Shown here piece after piece: positions 46,090-57,400 of a stretch of DNA of 64,000 nt. The translations under genes were made by a program, and so were the position numbers. The notes under the pieces were generated by a model, which was not told the DNA's origin, made no database searches, and saw nothing but the letters and a program-made list of their open reading frames with translations. The stretch's first letter is position 1, and the number at the start of each line of letters is the position of its first letter. The DNA is from Gnetum montanum (Eukaryota; Streptophyta; Gnetopsida; Gnetales; Gnetaceae). Location: assembly GCA_015680685.1 (NCBI GenBank), contig MNCI01005898.1, positions 313,062 through 377,061 on the forward strand. The letters run 5' to 3'.

Positions 46090-47803
46090 TGTTGTCCCTT
46101 CCTACGACTGTGTTTAAAGAAAGGATGCTTTTGATGTTGAGGAGGCCTTTCACTACTGTTAGTAGTAGTAGCACAAGTAGCATTTGGAGGTTGTTGTAGT
46201 GGTGCAAACACATTAGGAATAGTTGGTGGCATTGTGGAAGGAGGGAAAGGATGAGAATGTTGAAAAGTAGGAGGAATATAAGGTGCACAAGGTGGTGGTT
46301 GTGTTGGAGGCATGGGCTGATAGTATTGTGAAGAATAGTATTGTGGTGAGATAGAGTACATTGGCCCAAATGGAGAAATAGGGTGTTGAACAAAATAAGT
46401 GTTTGGGTTCGGAAAATATGAAGGATGCCTCCAGTCTAAGGGTGGTCTCCCCCATGACTGGGATTGTTGCCACTATGATCGAACATAGTACCTCTGTATG
46501 AACTCTGGATGTAGCGTGTTTCCCCAATGCTCATGTAAATGTAACAATATTGGGCATTAGCCCTTGGGGTGATCATATAGGCATATGTTGTATTCGTATG
46601 TATGATTGGTAGTTGAGTGCTTATTTTCTTTATTCCTTCTTTCCGATTGTCTACTATTTCGTCCTGCTTCTTGGGTTGTCAAAACTCTATCTCCAATATT
46701 GTTGATATATTCTCCACACTTTTGATACATCCATTCCAACATTTTATTGATCTTTGCCTCAGCTTCTTCTAATGATTTTTGTATTGGCAAAGATGATGTC
46801 TCCACCTTGACATTTGTTGATCTCTCCTTGTTATGATCATGGACCTTTGTTGAGTTAATATTTTGGTCCCATTGATGTTTTTCAACACTCTCCCATCTAG
46901 CTAATTCTCCTTCTTATTTTGCTACCCGCTTAACGAGCTCTTGGATTTGATGGGTTCATAGGTTGTATAGTTGACTTCGGGCATATACTCCTAAGGTTTC
47001 TCTTATTTCATTACGTAGTCCATCAATGATATGGTACATTAGCCTTTCCTCGGAAAACCCATGGCCTGGACAGTTGTTTAATAGTGCATAATATCTTTCC
47101 AAGGCCATGTCCAAGGGTTCATGTTGTGCTTGTTTCCATCCTTGGATTTGTTTCCTCAAGGCTGACACTCTAGCGTAGGTTTGATATTTTTTGTTAAAGA
47201 ATTCTACCATTGTTGACCAACATCGTATTGAATTTTGTTTTAAGGATCTATACCATACTTTTTCTTGGTCAATGAGTGTCATCGGAAAGAGCTTAAGTTT
47301 TTGCCAACCATTATCAACATTGTTCCATGTGCAGGCATCGTAGAAGGCTTGTAAATGTTGATATGGATCTAAGTCATAGCCTCCTGAAAAAGTAGGAAAT
47401 TTTTTTAAATCAAGCCTGGGTAGACGTGTAACAACATGGGTTTTGTAACACTTGAGAGCCACTCGAGGACGCCTTAGAGTGTTCCATGGCCCCTGAACCA
47501 TGGGGAGAGCCCAAGAGAACCACCACTTGGGACATCTCTCACAAGACGGCTCTCTTTACAATGCCTACGTGAGATTCGAACAACCTCTTGTATTTGCGTT
47601 AAGCTTGTAGTGGCCAGTAGGGGTTCATCATCATTGGGTAGGTTATGCTTTTGTGCGTTGAGATGACGTTGCTTTCGTTGATGTTTATAAGAAACCCCCA
47701 CCTCAAATTGCGTACTCCAATCTTCATTATCATATAATTCATCGGTTCTCCAATGAATTTCCTCACTAGATGTGGCATTATTGTAGTCTTGTAGGAGAGG
47801 CAT
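46090..47803 (-). pseudogene. gag of the Athila-like element
   Basis: The frame starts MPLLQDYNNATSSEEIHWRT (47803) and changes frame near 47490. The gag domain (46956-47501) has LDLKKFPTFSGGYDLDPYQH, DACTWNNVDNGWQKLKLFPM, WYRSLKQNSIRCWSTMVEFF and EPLDMALERYYALLNNCPGH, typical of Ty3/gypsy capsid. A basic segment follows (46557-46805, NINKML and RRNKENKHST), then a Pro/Tyr/Gln-rich part (PPTQPPPCAPYIPP) that runs into the gap. No zinc knuckle is visible before the gap. Confidence 0.75.
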
Positions 47804-47928
47804 GATTGTGAAACTGTGTGTGAATTCGTATGTGACTTTTTATAATTAATTCTTCTTCCTAAGAGATATATCGTTAAGTCCTTTACAGTGACCGTGTATG
47901 ATATAACTAATCTAGATAACTAGCACTG

Positions 47929-47946
47929 TCCCTAGCAACGGCGCCA
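47929..47946 (-). other. Primer-binding site of the Athila-like element (tRNA-Asp type)
   Basis: The minus strand reads TGGCGCCGTTGCTAGGGA, one base from the LTR end. This is the common plant gypsy site matching the tRNA-Asp 3' end, with one or two changes. Confidence 0.8.
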
Positions 47947-47947
47947 A

Positions 47948-48899
47948 TGATGAGCGGTAGAGATACCCCTACGCTCAACCATACGAATATGAGCGTTTTC
48001 ACGCATGATCCGATTGAATTCCGCAGACGGACTAGTTGTGGCACCTAGATAGTTATCCTTAGGTTGCAGTTCGATGTCTTCCCACCTGGACTAGTATTTA
48101 TATTTTTCACGTATGGTTTAGTCCAGAGTGAGGTGTATGATATGTTCTAATTCTAATGCTACTCCTGAAGGTAATGGAAAATAAGATTAACTAAGCTAAG
48201 CTAGGAGGGAAAGGGTAAGAGAATCTAATCTAGCCTAAGTGCGATGAGCAACCGATTCCTTGATCATCCGTACACATATTGGACCTCATGCATGACTACC
48301 ATTGGGATTACCAAGTGCAAACATTAAGTACGCCACTGGGATTACCAAGCACAGATCCCAAATACGCCACTGGGATTACCAAGCGCAGATCCTAGCTACA
48401 CCACTGGGATACCAAGTAGTCACACTTAAATGCTCGTAATCAAGTCGTACTTGTTCCGCGTTCTAGGAGTTTAAAGGTGAGAGAGAAAACAGTAAATAAC
48501 ATTAAAGAAATAAACAAACAAATAAATAACAAAGTGAATGCTACAATGATGAAGTAATTTCGATCTTTATTACCGGTCATGTGTGTGTCCAAGTATGTCA
48601 CACTCGAATAAAGAATGTCGTACAATTACATTCACCACACTGCGGGTAGACACTGGAAAAATTATCTAACTCTGGAGGGATCAAACTGCTAGAGTTTCAC
48701 TATAATCTAAACTAGGATATCCAAACAAGGGTGAGCCGCTTCTTATTTATAGACATTGTAGCGGACTGCAATATTGCGTAGGCAATATCGCAGGGAAGAC
48801 ACGATATCGCGTACGCGATATCGTAGGGGGATGCGATATCACGCCGGACGCGATATCGCGTACGCGATATTGCAGCCCATGCGATATCGCATCTCATCA
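47948..48899 (-). repeat. 5' LTR of the Athila-like element
   Basis: The ends are TGATGAG and CTCATCA. U3 (48745-48895) has at least six GATATCGC or CGATATTGC palindromic units just upstream of a TATA box (TCTATAAATAAG, about 48748). Within the LTR the unit ccactgggattaccaagcgcagatcc is repeated three times (about 48295-48410), a second array shared with the LTR at 60539. Confidence 0.85.
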
Positions 48900-48929
48900 A
48901 TAACCTACACTCATAATCTTTCTACATCT

Positions 48930-49470
48930 TCATTTGATAAATACTTTAAAAAGTTGATGATGAAAACCCATGATAAAGAATGGCTTTATAACAAAGTTTT
49001 ATGGCTTAATAAATGGAATTGTCAAAAGTATATTCTTTATTCTAATCCTAACCAAGTTTGTGAATTGGTGAAACAAGCAATATTTCAAAAACTTTAGAAA
49101 AATGTAGAATGAAAAAAAAAACACATTTATCTTTGGATAGTATAGAGAAGGCCTTAATTCAAATGCAAAATATTTATTTGCTACTATTCCTCATCATTTC
49201 ATCATCATCGTCATCCTAGCATTATCCTAGCAAAATGGTGTTGACTATTCCTCATCATTTATAATGCACAATTAGCATAACATGAATGGGATCTCATCAT
49301 CTAAGAGTTAAAATCGGTAGATGTCTTAAAATTCCTTATGAAGAATGAATATGTTGATTATACAATACAAATAACATTGAAGATGACTATCACATTTTTC
49401 GACATTGTCCTACATTGGACCATGTTAGAAATACATGAGATATTATAATTGCAAATTTGGTTGACTTGTT
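48930..49470 (+). pseudogene. LINE reverse-transcriptase C-terminal remnant
   Basis: The 3' part reads LRVKIGRCLKIPYEE, then YNTNNIEDDYHIFRHCPTLD, the usual C-terminal Cys/His end of plant LINE ORF2. A frame at 48930-49097 (KKLMMKTHDKEWLYNKVLWL) may be the region before it. Stops are present. It lies directly beside the Athila-like LTR. Confidence 0.55.
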
Positions 49471-50430
49471 CTAAATGTTACCAAGAACAATGATGTTTTC
49501 AAAACTCGTAGCATTTGTATTTCTTGTGTCCATTAGATCTAGAGGGTCTACAAACATAATAAAAGTTCAGTTTCAATGTGTTGTTCATGCTTCTTTTGTA
49601 CTACCTAAAATTCATCACTATATAAGATAGTAGGCTTGATTGCTATCCTATAAAATTTTTCCTTTGGTTTTATTGGGATTCTTTTATCACATAGAACATC
49701 ACTAGCTTATCTCCATTTTGACCAACCTACCTCAATCCTATTTCTTATATCTTTATCAATTTTACCATCTAATTGGAGCATTGATAGTAGGTAGTTTGCA
49801 CTAATGGACTTTTTGGCCTTGAATCGGCACTTCTATTTGACCATTATTTATGCCATTATTGAAATTGCATTCCAGATATTTGGTCTCACTTCTACTAATT
49901 TTCAAGCCAATAATTATGAAAATTCAAGTTAATGCTAATGATAAACATATAATTACTAGTACAAAGACTAAAGAACACACCATGTAGATACTTGTTTATG
50001 ACCTAGGTTGAAGTTGAACTTATTATTATTCATGCATACCTACCATAGATACTTGTGCATGGTTTTATATAATGACTTGTAACTACTTCGAATGCGAGTT
50101 AAAGCAAGGTGTAGACAATTGCCTATGACCTGGGGTTACAACTCACCTATCACTCTTACTATCACTCTTACCATCTTACCATAGAGCTTTCACCTCTTTA
50201 CGATATGTTTTCAAAAAACTTGTTGAATTTTCTTCTCAATTGTTAATATTTTGTTTAAATATATATATTACGTGATATAGGGGAAACAAGCGTTTCATTA
50301 GGAAAATCAGCCATGTTGATCGGTGTGTAACGAAAACCCTACCGAAAAGCTTTGTAAAGCATACCACGAATACGGGACCTGGACCTGGACCTGGTAGCGG
50401 CAGTAGAATGGGCTGGATTGAATTGAACCT
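49471..50430. other. Intergenic stretch without recognised features
   Basis: AT-rich sequence with only short frames. No promoter, repeat family or RNA gene was recognised here. Confidence 0.5.
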
Positions 50431-50545
50431 ATGATTATGCTTGAATCAAAATCAAATACTGTAGTGTACTGTATTCATTGTTGTGGTTGTGGATGCATGC
50501 TGCATTATACAAGCAATCACGGCATAGAACTACCAAAGCAAAAGC

Positions 50546-51566
50546 ATGGCCTTGGCCATGGTAATAGCCATGTTGTCGTCTCTGCTGGTCCTCACATTGC
50601 CACCCAGAATTTTGGTGAGATTGTTAACAACGCCCAAGCGTATTGGCAGTCATCCACATCAATACCCAGTCATGAAATTTTGCTTCAGAGGCATGATCCA
50701 GGAGGCAATGCAAACTTTTTACAGCATCGTCTCCGAGAAATCGAAATCTCGGTGCTTTTTAGCCCTGCAAACATGCAATCCGCTGATGAGTAATTTGATT
50801 AGAACTCGCAGATATGACTCCGCTTTCCGCTTTGATTGTATATAAATCCATGCAAGAAGTAGGCATGGATCTGGATCTTATCACGCTCACTACTGTCATG
50901 AATTGCTATTGCAGACCTGGTGAAATGGAGAATGCGCATCCGGTGTTTGGTGAAATGACAGCACTTGGGCATGCTCCAGATGCGTGTTCATTCAATACTC
51001 TGATTAAGGGTTTCTGTATTAAGGGAAATCTGAGCGAAGCATGGCGAATTTTCGATCAGATGCTGACCCTAGACATCGTTCCCAACATTATAACCTATAA
51101 TACTTTGCTGGATGCTTTCTGCAAGTGCGGTTGAAGCAGGGAGAGTTTTGGATTGTTGGCTCGTCTAATCAGGAGAGGCCACTCGCCTGATAGGATTACG
51201 TTCAATGTTCTGATTGACAGTCTCTGCAAGGTTGGAAGTTTGGATCATGCCATGGATTTGTTTACAGAGATGGAAAATGCTAGCATTTCTCCTGATATTT
51301 TCACCTACAATGCATTTATTTGTGGGTTTTGCAGGAAGGGAATGCTGGATGAAACTCGTCAGTTGATTGCATCCATGATTCTGCATTCTGTAGATTCTAA
51401 TGAATTTAGCTACATTACCTACATTGATTGTCTGTGCAAGACAGGGAAACGGCAAGAAGCCACAGACATGTTTTATATGATGATCAGAAAAGGGCTTCAG
51501 CCGAACGTTGTTGCTTACACTGTGCTCATAGATGTGCTTTGCAAGCAGGATAGCCAGTACTAAGAC
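50546..51566 (+). pseudogene. P-class PPR protein gene, frameshifted and stopped
   Basis: The product is a row of about eight 35-residue PPR helices, a family that binds organelle RNA. Motifs include FNTLIKGFCIKGNLSEAWRI, YNTLLDAFCKCG, FNVLIDSLCKVGSLDHAMDL, YNAFICGFCRKGMLDE, YITYIDCLCKTGKRQEA and YTVLIDVLCKQ. The first part (to about 50813, LQTCNPLMSNLIRTRRYDSAF) is in another frame than the rest, so there is a frameshift near 50814. An in-frame TGA lies at 51132-51134. The frame ends early after one more half motif (51561-51563). No clear targeting peptide can be defined. The breaks could be real or due to sequence error, but three lesions favour a pseudogene. Confidence 0.8.
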
Positions 51567-52014
51567 ATGTTTTTACAATCACGTCTGGGTTTGAAAATGT
51601 CAACCTTTATCCGTCTAAATTTCTATTAAACAGACAGGACTGCTAGGTGGAAGGAGTGATCAAGAGACACAAAGCGAGTTGGATAACACTCATAACGCAG
51701 GGTCACGCAAGAATAAGTCGTAACTAGTGTGCCTCAGATCTCTAATGGTGGGTTCTTGCCCAATTTCTAGAACAGAACAGCATGACTCAGCCTTCGCAAT
51801 TGGGTTCATTCTTTGTCACAGGCCGGCACGATTTCCATCAGTTAGTCATACCATTCATATTACTAAAATTTTGGATGTTTTTATCCCACACGAATTGTGG
51901 GTTCACAACGTTTACTGCATATATTGTCAAAAGAAGCATATAGCATATGCCACATGCAATGATGGCATGTAATGTTCGGATTTTTTGGCCCGAACGCCCC
52001 AGTCTAAAAAGAAA

Positions 52015-52165
52015 CAAAGTTTTTTTTTTATTTTTTTCACCTAAATGAAAGTTTCTTTAATTTGATTTTTTCAAAGTTTTTTTAATTTGAATTTTTCACC
52101 ATGAAAATTTTTTTAATTTGATTTTTTCACCCAATGAAAGTTTTTTTAATTTGTTTTTTTTTTCT
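52015..52165. repeat. AT-rich tandem repeat, unit about 40 bases
   Basis: Units of the form gaaagttttttaatttgattttttcaccca repeat about four times with small changes. Confidence 0.8.
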
Positions 52166-53288
52166 TTGTGCCCAATGATATGATATTTCTTGGACCAATC
52201 GTTAGAGTTTCTAACCCAATAGTCTCATATTCCTAGATGAGGTTGTAACCATTAACAAAAGACATCTTGAAATAATGATGTCCCTAAGTCTCAATTGCAA
52301 TTGTGTAATATTTCATGAACGATAAAATGTGCAACTCAAACGTCCTTGAACAATGTAAAACATCGTCAAGTCTCCTCTATGACAGAGAAAGTGTTGGTTA
52401 ACAATATCTTTAAACTCTCGCTACATTATTCATTCTTCCTTGCTTTTTTTTCAAAAAAGAGTCAATATAAAGTTGAACATAGCATCATCTTTAAACAACG
52501 GTAAAATGTGCAGAAGTAGCTCATTCCATAACTAACACATCCTTATTAATGGAACATGTGCGTTTAAGTCTCCTCTTTGATAAATATGAGCACTTCATTC
52601 TTCTTTGTTAAAATACAAAGAAGAAAGTTCAAGTATAATATAAGAGCTCTTCACTTGAATAACTTATAGATACCCTCTTCTTTTGCTGATAATATATGGA
52701 CATTTGATTGAAATAGCAACTAAGAGATAGTGAGGTTATGCATCTAGTTTATTAGATCTAATGTGATATAAATAAAAAAATTTCTAACCTTCTACATTAG
52801 ACTACATGTATGTTAAAGCCTTCTCCTTGACTAGTTGGTGGATATGCTTAATATTTTGTTGCATGTTCTCCCAAAACATATTCCATTTTCTTGACCATTG
52901 CATTCTCCTAAAATGGAAATACTAACCCCAATCTCATGAATCCTCAAGAATAAGATCTGAGGAGAGATCATTTGAAAATCTCAACAATAGGAATGGTTCC
53001 ATGTAGGATGATTGTGGTTACAAAATTGGGATATTGATAATATTGATGGAATAATAAATTCAAAATAAACTTGAAAACTTATTATGGAGAAAGTTTAAAA
53101 AATATGACAAAATGAGGCACAAATACCAAAAAAGCTTCAATTTTATTGACAAAATATTGAAGGTAACACTAATTAAATAGCCATGATAACACTAATAGCA
53201 AAGTAAAAATGGGACCACACCATTGAAGATGGACCAATGAGCCATATAAAGATAGAATATGTCGACTATATTGTTGGTGATAAAAGAT

Positions 53289-53375
53289 GAGAGCACCACG
53301 TATTATTAGAATTTATATGTTAGCTATACTACAAGTGATAGAAGATGAGAGCACCATGTATTATTAGAATGTTGT
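53289..53375. repeat. Direct duplication, offset 60 bases
   Basis: The block gatgagagcaccacgtattattagaat recurs 60 bases later with one change. The sequence between is also partly alike (gttggtgataaaa and caagtgatagaa). Confidence 0.75.
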
Positions 53376-53744
53376 AGACTCGATTTTTTTAGAAGAAAGT
53401 GACAAATCTCAAGTCACTCTTTGTATAAGCTATTCGAGCTACCGCTATTAGTTCTAGGGAATTATATAGAAGACATGTTGAAGTTGCATCAATATTATAC
53501 ACACCTAATATACTCAAGATTTATTGCTATTGATGTATTTTGAATAACTTTATTTGTCTGATAGATCCTTTGAGTCTACATGGTAAGGGTATTAGTATCA
53601 ATATTAGTTATTAGATTGTTTAGGATTTTAATTTGTCACTAATTGTTAGGTTAAGTTTTGATTTGTTTTGTTTCTAACTTTTTTGCCAAGTTGTTAAGCT
53701 GTTAAATTGTTGCAACGTGTTATAAGACTTGTTTAGGTCAAAGA

Positions 53745-53830
53745 TAGGTGGCTCAAGTGGTTAGCTCGTTGTATATTTAGGTGAAAGGTTGCTAATTTGA
53801 GTCATACTTGAGGTATCATTATAATCCTCT
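53745..53830 (+). mobile_element. tRNA-derived SINE remnant
   Basis: The stretch ggtggctcaagtggttagctcgttg resembles a pol III A box region, and gaaaggttgctaatttgagtc a B box, about 30 bases apart as in tRNA heads of plant SINEs. No intact cloverleaf can be drawn, and the 3' body was not delimited. Confidence 0.4.
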
Positions 53831-54426
53831 ATAATTCTTCTAAAGTATCAAGCATAACTAATTACAACTTTTATAACTCAAAGTCCAATAATAACACCCC
53901 CAATGCTAGCTTGGAAGCATGTTTTAAGCATAAATAACACAATTGAAACTCTCTAAAAATAATATCTTTTGAAGCATCATACCAAGCCAATATTGTTTGG
54001 TTTGTGTAGGTAGCACACCCTAGATTGGGTGTTGGAATTGTGAAATAATTGTATTATAAATCTAATTAGAACTTTTATAACTCAATATTGTCCACCATCT
54101 TTCAAATCAAGAATCTTACCACTAGGTAACACCTCCTTTTTATTGTGAAGTGATTAAGTAATTAACCCATTATGATTAAGTAATTAACCCATTATGCAGT
54201 GAAAGTAAGACAAGTACCTCAAGCGATTAGTCTGTTAGTCCATTGTCACAGAACTCTTATAACGAAAATAATTACCTTTCAAATTTCTAACCAAAACTGA
54301 AAGCCTTAACCTTGGCACCAGGTTAACAGCTTTGGCTAAACAATCTCCAAGCGCAGTGCTGCATTACGCTTCTGAAACATTTTGACGAAGGTTGCTTGCT
54401 ACTGGAAACACTGAGTCTAAAGTTTC

Positions 54427-57400
54427 ATGTCACTGGACCTAATTTCCAGCGTGCGTGGCATGATTCTCCGAGCACAGAAGCTCCTCCACATTCCGCCATT
54501 GCTACAAATTTTGAAAGTTCCCTCAATTCTCATCTCCCACACTTACCATTCTTACAGAGACCCTGAAAATCCAATTGCAGAGCCAGAACAGGGGACCCTG
54601 AACTCAGCAGTAGCAGAAATCGGAGACCTAATCCAATGGAGGAATGGGGCTCCCCAAATCCAGACATCCAGAGACAAATACTTTGCAGCAGTGCACCACA
54701 TTTGCGGGATTGTGTGCAACGACATTTTCATGGAGAGAAGTCTGCAGAGAATGGGAATATCGGTAAATTCAGAGGTGTGGCGAGTTATGAGAGACTGCTC
54801 AGCCATGGGCAGGGAGGCCCTCAGATTCTTCAACTGGGCACGCCAGCAACCCGGATACGAGCCCACAACTGTGGAATTTGAGAAGATGGTCTGGATTTTG
54901 GGGGTGGGTGGGCACTGGGAATCCATCTGGAGAGTTGCAGAGGAAATGAGGCGAGAGAATTTTTTACTGTCTGCCAGAACCTTCTGTGCCATTATTAAAC
55001 CTTATGGCGGAGCCTGACTTATTAACAAGGCCGTCGATGTTTTCAATCGGATGAAAAATTTTGGTGTACCTCATACTGTTCACGTCAGTGCGTTTGCATT
55101 TTTGTTTTTTTTTTCTTTTTAATGACTGGGAATTCAATTAGGGTTTTTGGTTGATAGCCCTGTTTTTTTGATCTGGGTCTGGGTCTGCTGCTTGCTGTAT
55201 TTTTTTTCGAAATTATTGTTTATTTTATGATTAAATAGCTAGACAATGGTTAACGGTAGTGCAATTTCTATTTAAATTTTGTAGTCAGAATCTGCTTTTT
55301 ACCGCTTAATAAAACCCATTTTTTAAGGGGTGGGTGATTGTCCGTATCATAGTTGAAATGGAAATCTGAAATTTTATCACGATGGAAATCTATAATTTTA
55401 CAATTTAGGGAAGCTCAGCTCATTGCCCATGACTAGTGTTGTTTTTTTTTCATATTTTCTTCCCTTTATATGTAAATGTTTTACTTTTAGAGCAGAATCA
55501 AAAATTGCAAATTCATCAAGCTTTAGTTCTTAATAGAGTCCAATGGTGAACAAGAGTTCATGTTAGATAAAAGGAAAGAAAGAATAGCAGGAGGTTTCAA
55601 GGCCCTGTATGCTTTCAAGCGCAAGGGTAAGGATTTAGGACTATGAGCTTGCAAGGTTACAAATTATCATCTATCCTACTATATTGTATGGATGTGTTGT
55701 TTGGGGACATGAACTTAGTGCAAAAAACCTTTCTTCTTAATGATTTAAAGGTGAAGATGCAAATACCTTACTCAATGTTTTTATGTGAATGTGATTTATT
55801 ATCTTTAGAAGTAGAGGCCTTGTGCCAATTCTCTAAAGCAGTTATTGAGGATTCATAAGACTGGGATTGGTATTTTCAAGGAATGTAGTGGTTAAGAAAA
55901 TGGAATATTTCTTGGGAGGAAGTGCAACAAAATCTTAAGCATATTTGGTAGGTAGTCAAACAGAAGGTTTTAACATAGTTGTGGTTTAATTTAGAAGGCA
56001 AGAAACAATTTTATTTGCATCACATTACATTTAATAAACTAGATGCAGAAGCTTATTATCTCTTAGCTATTATTCTAATAAAGTATCAGATTGCTATCAA
56101 CAAGCTTCAGTTAAGTTCACATTATCTTAGAATTAAAAGTGGAAGATGGATTCAACTCCCCCTAGAAGAGTGCACCTGTGGATGGTGCAGGTTAGAAACC
56201 CTTGAGGATGAGTTGCATGTGTTTCTTTTCTGTGTTGTGGCTACCCTTGTGAAATAGTAGTAAAATGTTGCAGTGAAAAAAACTTATATGATTTGTTTTT
56301 GCTGCTGCCATTGGTGCTTGGTCAATTTGTAGAGCCTGTCTTTATTTTTCATGAAAATGTAATATTGGTCTAATATGTCCTATGGGTCTTCAGATATAAT
56401 AAACCTTAATATATTAAAACTCATTTAAATTAGATCTATATACTTTTGAAGAAACAGTTCATAATTCTCACTAAGAGTTACATCCCAAAGGAATTGGAAA
56501 ATTATTAATAGAGCCCCGTGAACATAACTGAAAGCCCAACACTATAAGTCCTCTTTATGTAATGATCATTCATCTCTAAGGTCCCAAGAAATTTCTTCTT
56601 ATACCCTAAAACTTGTTTTAAGTGAAGTTTTCTAATTGTTTAAAGCGATGTCAACATTCTCCTTATATCTAACATGCCTTTGACTCAAAAGCAGGTATAT
56701 AATTCACTGTTGAAAGCCTTATGTGATGTAAGGAATTATAAAGGTGGGTATGCATTAGTGAACAGGATGGTACGGAAGGGATGCAAACCAAACACTGAAA
56801 CATATGAGATCCTGGTTGGGGCATGGTGCGGTGAGGGTAAACTTACCGAAGCACAAGCATTTTTGGAGGATATGAGTGTATGTGGGCATGAGCCTCCTGT
56901 TGGAAGTCGTGATGTGTTAATCAGTGGACTGTTGGCTGCTGGTGAGAGAAATCAAGTTTTTTCTGTCAAGCAGCACTAGTACTAACCATTTAATTTATGT
57001 TAAAATATTGAGTTTTTCACTTGGTTGAATCAGTATTTTGTCATGACCTAAATGTATAATTTCCCAATAATTCAGATGGCCTTTGATCCACCAAGAAGGC
57101 AAGAACAAAATCTCCAGAGAGGAATTTGATACTTTTCACAAGCTCATCTCATCATATATATTATTCAACACTCAATAACTAAATTTCCTTAGTTCTGAAA
57201 GCAGGGCTTCAGACAGCTGCTCAGGCCATGCTTCTATTTATATAATCTCTTGCATGGGTTATCCCTGTTATCTGGCATCTTGTCAACTTTCACGTTACCA
57301 GTTGCTCTGCTAGTACTTGCGGCTAGTTGCTCAGCATTTTGTAGATTCATTTATATATGTTTGAAAGATGGAAACTTCTGGAATCCTTTGTGGCCAGGTC

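Larger units (their letters stand above)
40221..48899 (-). mobile_element. Athila-like LTR retrotransposon with extra ORF and no visible pol
   Basis: The element reads on the minus strand: 5' LTR (47948-48899), tRNA-Asp type primer site, gag (46557-47803), a Pro-rich segment, an assembly gap (45398-46089), non-coding sequence with an internal promoter-like block (about 44400-44465), an extra ORF (41131-43919), polypurine tract and 3' LTR (40221-40963). No protease, RT, RNase H or integrase motif is visible. The gap of 692 N is too small for pol if its length is real. The flanking five bases do not form an obvious target duplication. The LTRs differ in length (952 and 743 bases). Confidence 0.75.
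51567..54426. other. Intergenic stretch between the two PPR genes
   Basis: No gene was recognised. It holds a poly-T/A tandem repeat (52015-52165), a direct duplication (53289-53375), a likely SINE remnant (53745-53830) and a 22-base tandem duplication (tgattaagtaattaacccatta, 54150-54196). Confidence 0.55.

Noticed and set aside
45305-46393. Long frames across 45.4-46.1 kb
   Set aside because: They run through 692 N and have no sequence support.
50431-50793. A 120-residue Cys/His-rich frame before the broken PPR gene
   Set aside because: It overlaps the frame with PPR-like sequence (LQTCNPLMSNLI) and shows no domain of its own.
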